This document shows positions 37,294-45,728 of a stretch of DNA of 64,000 nucleotides, piece after piece. The notes beneath the pieces were generated by a model. It was given only the letters and a program-made list of their open reading frames with translations. It was not told the DNA's origin and searched no databases. The translations under genes were made by a program, and so were the position numbers. Where the stretch lies: contig NZ_RQYI01000002.1 in NCBI RefSeq assembly GCF_003859795.1, positions 62,001 through 126,000 of the forward strand, in the 5' to 3' direction. How positions within the stretch are numbered: the stretch's first letter is position 1; each line of letters begins with the position of its first letter. Source of the stretch: Alloprevotella sp. OH1205_COT-284. GTDB taxonomy: Bacteria > Bacteroidota > Bacteroidia > Bacteroidales > Bacteroidaceae.

Positions 37294-38109
37294 ATGACAT
37301 TAAGATCTCTGTTCATTTTAGGATTTTCGATGATTTTGTTCGGTGCTTGTAAATCCTATCAGAAAGTTCCTTATTTTCAAGATCTTCATGCCAATTCGGA
37401 ATTGGCAGAACTGACGATCAATAACGAGTATTTACATTTGCAAGCCGGAGACAAACTAAATATTGCCGTAAGCAGTTCTCTTACTCCGGAGCAAGCAGCA
37501 CAATATAATCTTCCGATTCAAGCCGCTCGCATAGGGGCAACAGGGGTTTATTATGGAGCTCAAAGCAGTATGCCGTACTATATTGACTCTAAGGGGAATA
37601 TAGACTTTCCGGGGGTTGGAAAAATCCGTGCGGCAGGATACACACGCGAAGAGTTGGCCGATCAGATCAAAAAAACACTGATCAATAACAAGTTGCTGAA
37701 CGATGCCGTTGTGACGGTGGAAGTGATGAACATGTTCGTAAATGTTATTGGAGAGGTTAATCGTCCCGGAAGAGTTACCATAGACAAGGATCAGATCACC
37801 ATATTGGAGGCATTGAGCCAATGTGGAGATCTTACGATTTTGGGAGAACGTCAAAATGTATTGGTACTTCGTCGCGAAGGAAATACCCAAAAGGCCTATC
37901 GTGTAGACTTATCGAATGCACAAAGTGTGTATTCCTCTCCCGTGTATCAGCTTAAACAAAACGATGTGGTATATGTTCAACCTAATATTACGAAACAAAG
38001 ACAGAGCACTCCGTGGAGTAACTCATGGCAAAACCCTTCGATTTACTTATCCATGACCTCTGTTATGGTATCAGTAGCCGTTTTGATCAGTAATTTATTA
38101 AAGAAATAA
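37294..38109 (+). CDS. Polysaccharide export lipoprotein (Wza/BexD family)
   Basis: 271 aa. Forms the outer-membrane export channel for capsule or exopolysaccharide. The signal peptide ends in lipobox FGAC (Cys near 19). A Poly_export domain follows (LQAGDKLNIAVSS near 50-62), then an SLBB beta-grasp region (VNVIGEVNRPGRVTI near 150-165) and a hydrophobic C-terminal segment (YLSMTSVMVSVAVLISNLL). It is shorter than E. coli Wza, as usual in Bacteroidetes. wzc follows after 20 bp. Confidence 0.93.
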   Translation: MTLRSLFILGFSMILFGACKSYQKVPYFQDLHANSELAELTINNEYLHLQAGDKLNIAVSSSLTPEQAAQYNLPIQAARIGATGVYYGAQSSMPYYIDSKGNIDFPGVGKIRAAGYTREELADQIKKTLINNKLLNDAVVTVEVMNMFVNVIGEVNRPGRVTIDKDQITILEALSQCGDLTILGERQNVLVLRREGNTQKAYRVDLSNAQSVYSSPVYQLKQNDVVYVQPNITKQRQSTPWSNSWQNPSIYLSMTSVMVSVAVLISNLLKK

Positions 38110-38129
38110 GACGAGTTTAAGCTTGATAT

Positions 38130-40553
38130 ATGGTAGAAAATGAAGTGAATGCTCCGCAAAATGAGCAGACAACCGGAGTAGATATTCAAGACATTCTGTA
38201 TCTTTGTCTTTCCAAGTGGTATTGGTTTCTTTTGTCATTGATATTGTCTTTGGCACTCGGAGTCTTGATTATTCTTCGTACCACTCCTGTTTATAATCGT
38301 TATACAACGATTATGATCAAAGAGAACACCAAAGGAGGAGGGCGGAGTGTCGAACAACAATTGTCCCAATTAGGACTCTTTGAAAATACCAGTGTCAGCA
38401 ATGAGATTCTTTCTTTTCAATCTCCCGCGTTGATGGAAGATGTCGTGAAGCGATTGCATTTAGACATAGATTACAGTGTCGAAGGATTTTTTCATGACAT
38501 AACGCTCTATGGCCGGACACTTCCCTTTCAAGTGCGCTTTTTGTCTTTAAATGAAGAACAAGGAGCACGCTTGTCCATCAACTATCAACAAGACGGAAGC
38601 TTTGAACTCACCGGCTTCGAGTCTGCGAATACGAAAAAGAAAGACAAAGAACTTCGTATAAAAGGACGATTCAAACAAGTTGTAAAAACACCTGTCGGCG
38701 ATATATTAGTGACTCCCACTAAAAACTTTGAGTTGCTCAAAAAATCGATACAGGTTGTAAAATATCCTTTGTCTGATGTCGTGGATTATTTTGGACGTAT
38801 CAACGTCGAATTAAAAGAAAAAGAATCGACGATGGTAGATATTTCCATCAATGACGTTTCAGTGGAACGCGCAGAGGATGTACTGAAAACTTTGATAGAT
38901 GTATACAACCAAAATTGGGTTGAAGACAAAAATCAGGTTGCAGTAAACACCTCTAAGTTTATCAATGAGCGTTTGCGTGTCATTGAGAGTGATTTGGGAA
39001 ATGTGGATAAGAATATTTCCTCTTATAAAAGCTCTAATTTATTACCGGATGTAGAGTCGGCCTCTAAGCTCTACATGCAGAAAACTTCTGCCAACGACGA
39101 TAAGCTGATGGAGTTGAACAATCAGCTCTACATGACGCGTTATGTAAGCCAAATGCTTACAAATGAGAAGAATAAGTTTGATCTTTTGCCGGCCAACTCA
39201 GGCATCAATTCCTCTTCCGTTGAGGCGTTGATCGGTGACTACAATGGAAATATATTACAGCGTAATCGCCTCATCATGAACAGCTCGGAAAAAAGTCCGA
39301 CGGTCATAGAGTTGGAAGCAAGAATATCCAAACAACGACAGGCCATAATCGCTTCTATTGATAACTTATTGCTTACGATTAAAACCCAAATTCGCAATCT
39401 TGAAGCACAAGAAAAAATGCTGACTTCAAAAATTGCGCAAAATCCCACTCAAACCTCTTATCTTACTTCTATCGGGCGCGAACAGGCCGTGAAAGAAGCC
39501 TTGTATATTTATCTTTTGCAAAAAAGAGAAGAGAATGAGCTTTCCATTGCCTATACAGCTTCTAATTTACGGGTAATCTCCCCTCCTATGGGGAAAAAGA
39601 AGCCTGTATCTCCCGTCAAAAGAAATATTCTCTTGATCGCCATAGTATTGGGATTGGCTCTTCCGTTTGCTTATTTCTACCTCAGAGAGATGCTTGACAC
39701 CCGTGTTAGAGGAAGAAAGGATATAAAAGATCTTAGTTTGCCTTATATCGGAGAAATTCCTCATATCAATGGAAGTCGAGATCCCTTATTAAAACGTTTG
39801 CTGGCAAGATTGAAAAAGGAGAATGGAGCGACTCGAACAGATAACTTTGAACTTGTGGTGAAACCTCAATCTTTCAATGTCATCAATGAGGCGTTTCGAG
39901 TTTTGCGTACGAATTTCGAATTTTGTTCGAAACGATTTGGAAAAGGAACTGTTTCGATGATTGTTTCGGCCAACCCCGGATCCGGAAAAACCTTCTTGAC
40001 CATGAATCTTGCTATGAGCTTGATCATCAAAGGGAAAAAGGTGATTATAATCGACTTGGATATGAGAAAGGCCGCTTCTTCGCAATTCATCGGACGTCCG
40101 AAAATGGGTATAGCAAACTACTTGAACGGACAGTGCGAATTGCCAGAAGTAATCAAACAATATCAAGATACGGATCTCGATATGATACCCGTCGGTACAA
40201 TCCCTCCCAATCCGACAGAATTGTTGCACGACGAACGTTTGGGCTTGGCCATTGCCGAATTGCGAAAAGAGTACGACTATATTTTCTTAGATTGCCCTCC
40301 CGTAGAAATTGTGGCAGACGACTTGATTATCAGTACGCATGCCGACCAAACTCTTTTCGTGGTGAGAGCACACCTCTTGGAACGCTCCATGCTTCCCGAA
40401 ATCGAGGATTTCTATCGTTCGGATCGTTATCCTCACATGTCGCTCATTCTCAATGGTACAGACGACGCATACCGAGGTTATGGTTATCATCGTCATGGAT
40501 ACCGTTACGGTTACCGTTATGGTTATGGGCATATTTCGGGAGAAAAGAAATGA
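38130..40553 (+). CDS. Capsule co-polymerase / BY-kinase (Wzc family)
   Basis: 807 aa. An inner-membrane chain-length regulator fused to a bacterial tyrosine kinase. Two membrane segments (about 30-50 and 490-510) flank a periplasmic Wzz-like domain with coiled coils (about 270-420). The kinase has Walker A ANPGSGKT (Lys620), Walker A' VIIIDLDMRKA and Walker B YIFLDCPP. The last 25 residues are a tyrosine cluster (YRGYGYHRHGYRYGYRYGYG), the usual autophosphorylation tail. No Wzb-type phosphatase or glycosyltransferases follow; a terminator does. Confidence 0.94.
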   Translation: MVENEVNAPQNEQTTGVDIQDILYLCLSKWYWFLLSLILSLALGVLIILRTTPVYNRYTTIMIKENTKGGGRSVEQQLSQLGLFENTSVSNEILSFQSPALMEDVVKRLHLDIDYSVEGFFHDITLYGRTLPFQVRFLSLNEEQGARLSINYQQDGSFELTGFESANTKKKDKELRIKGRFKQVVKTPVGDILVTPTKNFELLKKSIQVVKYPLSDVVDYFGRINVELKEKESTMVDISINDVSVERAEDVLKTLIDVYNQNWVEDKNQVAVNTSKFINERLRVIESDLGNVDKNISSYKSSNLLPDVESASKLYMQKTSANDDKLMELNNQLYMTRYVSQMLTNEKNKFDLLPANSGINSSSVEALIGDYNGNILQRNRLIMNSSEKSPTVIELEARISKQRQAIIASIDNLLLTIKTQIRNLEAQEKMLTSKIAQNPTQTSYLTSIGREQAVKEALYIYLLQKREENELSIAYTASNLRVISPPMGKKKPVSPVKRNILLIAIVLGLALPFAYFYLREMLDTRVRGRKDIKDLSLPYIGEIPHINGSRDPLLKRLLARLKKENGATRTDNFELVVKPQSFNVINEAFRVLRTNFEFCSKRFGKGTVSMIVSANPGSGKTFLTMNLAMSLIIKGKKVIIIDLDMRKAASSQFIGRPKMGIANYLNGQCELPEVIKQYQDTDLDMIPVGTIPPNPTELLHDERLGLAIAELRKEYDYIFLDCPPVEIVADDLIISTHADQTLFVVRAHLLERSMLPEIEDFYRSDRYPHMSLILNGTDDAYRGYGYHRHGYRYGYRYGYGHISGEKK

Positions 40554-40623
40554 GAAATGAAAACATTTCGTTTTTCATTATCCTGCTAAACATGACCTTT
40601 CTTTTCTGAGATATATTTATCGG

Positions 40624-40657
40624 AAGCCTGCATGAAAAAAAACTCATGCCGGCTTTT
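40624..40657 (+). terminator. Hairpin terminator after wzc
   Basis: AAGCCTGCATGA at 40624-40635 pairs with TCATGCCGGCTT at 40644-40655 (one mismatch), followed by TT. The stem ends the wza-wzc transcript. Confidence 0.7.
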
Positions 40658-40696
40658 CCGCTTCACTCTTTACAACTAAAAATCTTCTTTTTCGCT

Positions 40697-41113
40697 ATGC
40701 GCTTATTATCCATAGACTATGGAAAAAAAAGAACCGGAATTGCAGTGAGCGATCCTCTTCAACTTATTGCCAATGGCCTCACTACGATAGAAACCCATAC
40801 TCTGCTCGCGTTTTTAGAAGATTATGTCAGAAAAGAACCTGTCGAGAAGTTTATCATCGGGCTTCCCATACAGCCGAATGGAGCACCTTCCGAGAATTAT
40901 GCACGAGTCAAAAGTTTTGCCGGTCGTTTGACTGTTGCACTGCCCCATATTCCCATAGAGTTTTATGATGAGCGTTTTACTTCCGTTCTTGCACATAAGG
41001 CTATTCTTGACAGCGGAATAGGGAAACAGAAACGGCGGAACAAAGCTCTGGTAGATGAGGTTTCTGCGACGATTATTCTTCAAAATTATATGGAAAGTCG
41101 CAAATCTTTCTGA
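40697..41113 (+). CDS. ruvX: YqgF/RuvX family Holliday junction resolvase-like nuclease
   Basis: 138 aa from ATG 40697, where homologs begin ([19 protein letters not shown]); the frame opens 51 bp earlier. RNase H-like fold with the first acidic residue in SIDYG, then [10 protein letters not shown] and the FYDERFTS segment near 90, ending in [13 protein letters not shown]. In E. coli the protein acts in 16S rRNA end processing; the name RuvX is the older proposal. It is followed 26 bp later by def. Confidence 0.93.
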   Translation: MRLLSIDYGKKRTGIAVSDPLQLIANGLTTIETHTLLAFLEDYVRKEPVEKFIIGLPIQPNGAPSENYARVKSFAGRLTVALPHIPIEFYDERFTSVLAHKAILDSGIGKQKRRNKALVDEVSATIILQNYMESRKSF

Positions 41114-41139
41114 TTTGCTCAATTCAAATATTTGCTACT

Positions 41140-41694
41140 ATGATTTTACCTATTTACACCTACGGACAACCCGTTTTGCGAGAAGTCGCACAAGATATAG
41201 CTCCCGACTATCCGAATTTGGAAGTTCTCATAGAAAACATGTATGAAACGATGGAAAACAGCGATGGTGTCGGGCTTGCCGCTCCCCAAATCGGACTTCC
41301 CATTCGCGTACTTGTGGTTGGTTTGGATGCTCTTGCGGAAGACTACCCGGAATATAAAGATTTCAAAGAAGTGTACATCAATGCCCACATCGTGGAACGT
41401 GACGAAACCGAAACCGAATTATTGGAAGAGGGTTGCTTGTCCATTCCGGGTATATCTGAGTCTGTACGGCGTCCGAAGCGCGTTCGTGTTCGTTGGATGG
41501 ATAAAAATTTCGAAGAGCACGACGAATGGCTTGACGGTTTTTTGGCAAGAGTGCTTCAACACGAGATCGATCATCTCGAAGGTAAACTTTTTACCGATCA
41601 TATCTCTCCCCTTCGTAAGCAGCTGATCAAGAAAAAACTCTCCACTCTATTGAGCGGTCGTTTCTCTTGCCGCTATAAAGTCAAGACGAAGTAA
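41140..41694 (+). CDS. def: Peptide deformylase
   Basis: 184 aa. Removes the N-formyl group from nascent proteins. Motif 1 is [10 protein letters not shown] (about 45-54), motif 2 is EGCLS with metal ligand Cys99, and motif 3 is QHEIDH with His141, Glu142 and His145. All metal and catalytic residues are present. The short insertion between motifs ([13 protein letters not shown]) is usual for Bacteroidetes enzymes. A terminator hairpin follows. Confidence 0.97.
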   Translation: MILPIYTYGQPVLREVAQDIAPDYPNLEVLIENMYETMENSDGVGLAAPQIGLPIRVLVVGLDALAEDYPEYKDFKEVYINAHIVERDETETELLEEGCLSIPGISESVRRPKRVRVRWMDKNFEEHDEWLDGFLARVLQHEIDHLEGKLFTDHISPLRKQLIKKKLSTLLSGRFSCRYKVKTK

Positions 41695-41749
41695 AGTCAT
41701 TGACTCGATCACGGGAAAACACCCAATGGTTGCTCTCACAAAACCGCGA

Positions 41750-41781
41750 TGCTCCCTATTCGTCCATGCGGATAGGGAGCA
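41750..41781 (+). terminator. Hairpin terminator after def
   Basis: TGCTCCCTAT at 41750-41759 and its exact complement at 41772-41781, with a 12-nt loop. A T-rich stretch follows about 10 nt later. Confidence 0.6.
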
Positions 41782-41874
41782 AACGTATTATTGTTTTTGG
41801 AGATTCCCTCAATAAGAGCTAAACCTCATGCTCGTGTACCACCTCTTCCTTTTAGGATTTCTGACACTTATTGA

Positions 41875-43704
41875 ATGAAGACCATCGAACTACTATGTCC
41901 GGCAAAAAATGCCGAAATCGGAATTGAAGCCATACGTTGCGGAGCCGACGCGGTTTATATCGGTGGCCCCTCTTTCGGAGCCCGCGCTTCGGCAGGAAAC
42001 AGCATTGAGGAGATTGCTCGTTTGTGTTCGTATGCCCATCTTTTCGGCGCACGCGTCTACGTGACCTTGAACACCATACTTTATGACGACGAATTGGAAC
42101 AAGTCGAAGCATTGATCCGTCGGCTTTACGATATAGAAGTAGACGCGATCATCATTCAAGATTTGGCCATTCTCAAACTCGACATTCCCCCCATAGCTCT
42201 CCATGCGTCCACGCAAATGGACAACTGTACCCCCGAAAAAGTACGCCTTCTCGAAGATTTCGGTTTTTCACAAATTGTGGTGGCACGCGAACTATCTCTT
42301 GATCAAATCAAAGAGGTAGTCAATAGCACCACTCTTCCGATCGAAGCTTTCATACACGGAGCTTTGTGTGTGAGTTACAGCGGGCGGTGTTATGTTTCCC
42401 AACACTGTTTCGGACGCTCGGCCAATCGCGGGCGGTGTGCGCAGTTTTGCCGATTATCTTTTGATCTCATAGACGCTAACGGAACATTGATCTCAACTCA
42501 GCACCACCTCTCACTTCGCGACATGAACCGCACAAACAGCCTTTATGAAATGCTGGAAGCCGGGGTGAGAAGTTTCAAGATCGAAGGCCGTTTGAAAGAT
42601 CTCGCCTATGTCAAAAATGTAACGGCTCACTATCGGAAAAGTTTGGACAAGATCATACGGCAATATCCCGACAAATACCGGAGATCTTCATTCGGCAACT
42701 CTTCTCCGGATTTTTCACCTCATGTGGAAAAAACATTCAACAGAGGATTTACCGACTACTTCCTGCACGGCCGAAGTAAAGACACATGGGCGATGAACAC
42801 CCCGAAATCGGTCGGTGCTGCCGTGGGACGTGTCACCAAAATCGGTCGGAAATCCTTCACCGTACAAAGTGCCGTTGCTTTCTCCAACGGCGACGGACTG
42901 TGTTATTTCGATTCCACGGGTAAACTTCAAGGGTTTCGTGTGAACCGTGTTGAAGGGAAAGAACTGTTTCCCCTGCAAATGCCGTCTTCTTTGCAGCCCG
43001 GCACACCTTTGTTTCGAAATGAAGACAAGTCTTTTGAGCAAATTTTATCTCGTCCGGTCGGAGAACGTGTATTATCCGTCAAACTATCGCTCACGGAGTC
43101 TAATGCTCCGGAAGGCTACGTGCTTACGGCACTCACCGAAAGCAACGTCACGCTGACACTTCTTTTCAAACAGCCCATTGACACGGCTCGAAGTCCTCAA
43201 CAAGAACATATCGCCCAACAACTGTCACGAATGGGAGGAACGCCTTTCAAAGTAACAGAGGTGTCGTTTGATTTTGAGGATGAACGTTTTATACCCTCCT
43301 CCGTCTTGTCCGATTGGCGGCGGCGTCTTGTACGGGAATTAACGCAGGCTTGCATCAACGCTCATCAGCGCGATTATCGTCGGCCGATTTCAAAGCATTT
43401 GGATTTGTCCGGACAGCATTTTGATTTCACGGCAAATGTCGCCAATCGTTTGGCGGCAGATTTTCTGCGCGAACATGGTGCAACCGATGTAGCTCCGGCT
43501 TACGAAATCGCCCCTCCTCCCAAAGCCATTTTGATGACCTGCCGACATTGTTTGCGCTATGCTCACGGAGAATGTCCGAAAGAAACGAAGCGTCCGCCTC
43601 GTTGGAAGGAGCCACTGGCTTTGCGGTTGCCCGACGGCCGAACATTCCCTTTGACTTTTGATTGTTCCAAATGCGAAATGTATGTGCACCATGAAACGTT
43701 GTAG
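41875..43704 (+). CDS. U32 family peptidase (TrhP/RlhA-like)
   Basis: 609 aa. An N-terminal barrel starts IELLCPAKNAEIGIEAIRCG, with the U32 signature around 160-195 (YSGRCYVSQHCFGRSANRGR, then CAQFCR), whose cysteines bind a cluster in characterised members. Relatives (TrhP, RlhA) hydroxylate tRNA or 23S rRNA and are not true peptidases. The C-terminal half holds the extra U32 C-domain, and the last 60 residues carry more Cys (MTCRHCLRYAHGEC, CSKCEMY). The next gene starts inside its 3' end. Confidence 0.9.
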   Translation: MKTIELLCPAKNAEIGIEAIRCGADAVYIGGPSFGARASAGNSIEEIARLCSYAHLFGARVYVTLNTILYDDELEQVEALIRRLYDIEVDAIIIQDLAILKLDIPPIALHASTQMDNCTPEKVRLLEDFGFSQIVVARELSLDQIKEVVNSTTLPIEAFIHGALCVSYSGRCYVSQHCFGRSANRGRCAQFCRLSFDLIDANGTLISTQHHLSLRDMNRTNSLYEMLEAGVRSFKIEGRLKDLAYVKNVTAHYRKSLDKIIRQYPDKYRRSSFGNSSPDFSPHVEKTFNRGFTDYFLHGRSKDTWAMNTPKSVGAAVGRVTKIGRKSFTVQSAVAFSNGDGLCYFDSTGKLQGFRVNRVEGKELFPLQMPSSLQPGTPLFRNEDKSFEQILSRPVGERVLSVKLSLTESNAPEGYVLTALTESNVTLTLLFKQPIDTARSPQQEHIAQQLSRMGGTPFKVTEVSFDFEDERFIPSSVLSDWRRRLVRELTQACINAHQRDYRRPISKHLDLSGQHFDFTANVANRLAADFLREHGATDVAPAYEIAPPPKAILMTCRHCLRYAHGECPKETKRPPRWKEPLALRLPDGRTFPLTFDCSKCEMYVHHETL

Positions 43705-44677
43705 ATTATATCTGCTATTTTTTCTCGGGACCTTGTTGATGATCTCATCGTGTCGTCAAGAGCGTCCCCATATCGTCGATCCGTGGTCGGCGACAACTTT
43801 GGATTCGGTTGCATTCAAACGAACACATCATTATTGGAAAAATTTTTATTTCCTCATTGTCGACAGTTTGCAACTCGAAAACACCTCGCCCGACGCATTC
43901 GGTTATTTATCAAACTCGGACAGCACACTTTTGACCCAAGGAGATGTCGTTGTCGTTCTCAATCTCATCAAGGGCTCTTCCGAATCGGAAGACGACATTT
44001 GGGCAATGGTCGCCAAAGACGAAGAAACTCTGGGCTGGGTAAAAGAGAGCGAACTGCGTCAATCGGCCATTCCCGACAACCCCATATCTCGTTTCATCCA
44101 CACTTTTTCCAATCATCGTTTATCGTTGCTGTTTTTCATCGTCGGAAGTGCCTTCCTTTTGTGGGGCATACAAAGGTCGAGAAAAGACCACTCTTTCATC
44201 ATTCATTTCAATGATGTCAAGAGCTTCTACCCCACTCTGCTCTGTGTCATTGTCAGCGGATCTGCCGTTCTTTACGGAGCATTTCAACAATTCCTGCCCG
44301 GCATGTGGGAGCATTTCTACTATCACCCTACGCTCAACCTTTTTGAGCCGAATCCCCTTTTGTTGCGCCTTTTTCTGATGAGCATTTGGCTGATTTTGAT
44401 TGTGGGGATAGCCGTGCTTGACGATCTTCGAAAACAACTCCCTCTTGTCGCTTCCGTGTCTTATCTGAGTTCATTGTTGAGCATTTGCATGTTGCTCTAT
44501 TTATTTTTCACTTGGAGCGTACATCTATACATCGGCTATCCTCTGCTGCTGTTTTACTGGGGATTTGCTTTTCGACAACACTTCCGCCACAACATAGCCT
44601 CCTATAAGTGTGGCAATTGTGGTGCGGCATTACGCGAAAAAGGAGAATGTCCCGATTGTAAAGCCTTCAACAACTAA
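43691..44677 (+). CDS. Lipoprotein-anchored membrane protein with C-terminal zinc ribbon
   Basis: 328 aa from ATG 43691, overlapping the U32 gene by 14 bp; this start gives a signal with lipobox MISSC (about 17-21). An SH3-like region (about 55-125) resembles GW/SH3 modules (DIWAMVAKDEETLGWVKESE). Five hydrophobic segments follow (about 145-163, 180-200, 225-245, 258-278 and 283-300), and the protein ends with a zinc ribbon CGNCGAALREKGECPDC. A lipid anchor plus several membrane spans plus a cytosolic-type ribbon is an unusual mix. Function unknown. Confidence 0.78.
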   Translation: MKRCRLYLLFFLGTLLMISSCRQERPHIVDPWSATTLDSVAFKRTHHYWKNFYFLIVDSLQLENTSPDAFGYLSNSDSTLLTQGDVVVVLNLIKGSSESEDDIWAMVAKDEETLGWVKESELRQSAIPDNPISRFIHTFSNHRLSLLFFIVGSAFLLWGIQRSRKDHSFIIHFNDVKSFYPTLLCVIVSGSAVLYGAFQQFLPGMWEHFYYHPTLNLFEPNPLLLRLFLMSIWLILIVGIAVLDDLRKQLPLVASVSYLSSLLSICMLLYLFFTWSVHLYIGYPLLLFYWGFAFRQHFRHNIASYKCGNCGAALREKGECPDCKAFNN

Positions 44678-44943
44678 TGGAGATTTCTGCATTTCCTTCG
44701 GTTTCATTGTTTCTCTTCCTATATTTTTTATCTTGCTGCCAATAAAGTCTTTTCGTAAGTCGTGTCTATGCTCACGATTACCTTGACGCACTGTAAGATC
44801 GCAGCAAAACTCACCACCGAGAATTTAGAAGTTGTCTGTCGGCACATTAAAATTGCAAAGCTCCCATACCTGAGAAAAGATCTTTCAAACAATATTGAAA
44901 GGAAAAATCACCGAGAAGAGAAACAAGCAGGAAGTAGTGAGAT

Positions 44944-45006
44944 TTAGGTCAGTGATAGAAAAATCTACTCGTTACTCCGTGTTCCCTACTTCTTGGGTAA
45001 AATTTG
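44944..45006 (+). repeat. 21-bp palindromic repeat array, 3 units, heading copy B
   Basis: Units at 44944, 44965 and 44986, exactly 21 bp apart. The second is CTACTCGTTACTCCGT, identical to copy C and to the complement in copy A. The upstream part of the gap (44678-44943) shows nothing I can name. Confidence 0.75.
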
Positions 45007-45416
45007 CTCCGACGCATTAAGATATATTCGGACGAACCGAAGAGGGAGTGAAACAATTCTTCGTAAGAAAAAAGGCAACTTCCAGCCTCTACAGGGAGTT
45101 TTTCTTCTTTTTATCTACATTGTCTACACTGACCGAATTAAACAGCAGATATTTAGACTGTTGCGAATGTAGACAACGCAGAAAACAAACTACATTCGTC
45201 GTTATAACCTACACTTTCTATCGGAAAATCGTGCAGATGCCCAAAATCGTTCATGTATGCAGTGTAGGTTTCGGGAAAATCTGTCTACATTCATTTCCCA
45301 TCTGATTATCATCGACTTATCCTCTTTCAGTGTATATTGAAGAACCACTTGTATACACTTGCATTTCGTTGAAATTCAGCGACATGTAAATCGTAGTGTA
45401 TGTTTTCGAGATTTTA
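45007..45416 (+). repeat. Dispersed intergenic element, copy B (body)
   Basis: About 410 bp, homologous to copies A (inverted) and C. 45144-45214 aligns to copy A with about 52 of 71 bases equal by hand count. It has the longest form of the conserved hairpin: AACCTACAC at 45206-45214 with GTGTAGGTT at 45262-45270, and a second, GTGTATA/TATACAC, at 45330-45358. No frame is conserved. 45417-45662 holds one more single unit ending TAACGAGTAG (45624-45633) and otherwise nothing I recognise. Confidence 0.75.
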
Positions 45417-45662
45417 CGAAAAGAACATAGGGAGAGCCTACGTCATGAGCAATCCTACCCCCTTAAAACCACGTTTGATGTATATGCAAAGATGTGTTCG
45501 AGCACATCGGAATTTTATTTGACGAGGAAGGCTTGCTTTTTTGAAAAAGAAAGCCCGAAACGCCATTATACAAAGCTTCGGGAAAGCAGTTTATGTGGTT
45601 TTGAGGTTTATCGGACAGCAATATAACGAGTAGGACTCTGCTTAACCTTCAATCTTTCTCGT

Positions 45663-45713
45663 TAATACAAAAATCCGCGTCAAACCTATATTTTGGCGCG
45701 GACTCTTGTATTA
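45663..45713 (-). terminator. Terminator for the GH109-like gene
   Basis: Outer stem TAATACAA (45663-45670) with TTGTATTA (45706-45713) around a GC-rich inner stem TCCGCG/CGCGGA. It stands 16 bp after the stop on the minus strand. Confidence 0.75.
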
Positions 45714-45728
45714 AGAAAAATGAGGTTG

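Noticed and set aside
45396-45626. A 76-codon frame after element copy B
   Set aside because: No ribosome site, no family resemblance, lies in repeat-rich DNA.
44965-45633. Element B as a MITE with 10-bp terminal inverted repeats (CTACTCGTTA at the left, TAACGAGTAG at the right)
   Set aside because: Copies A and C lack the right-hand end, the motif is one unit of the 21-bp repeat, and no target-site duplication was seen.
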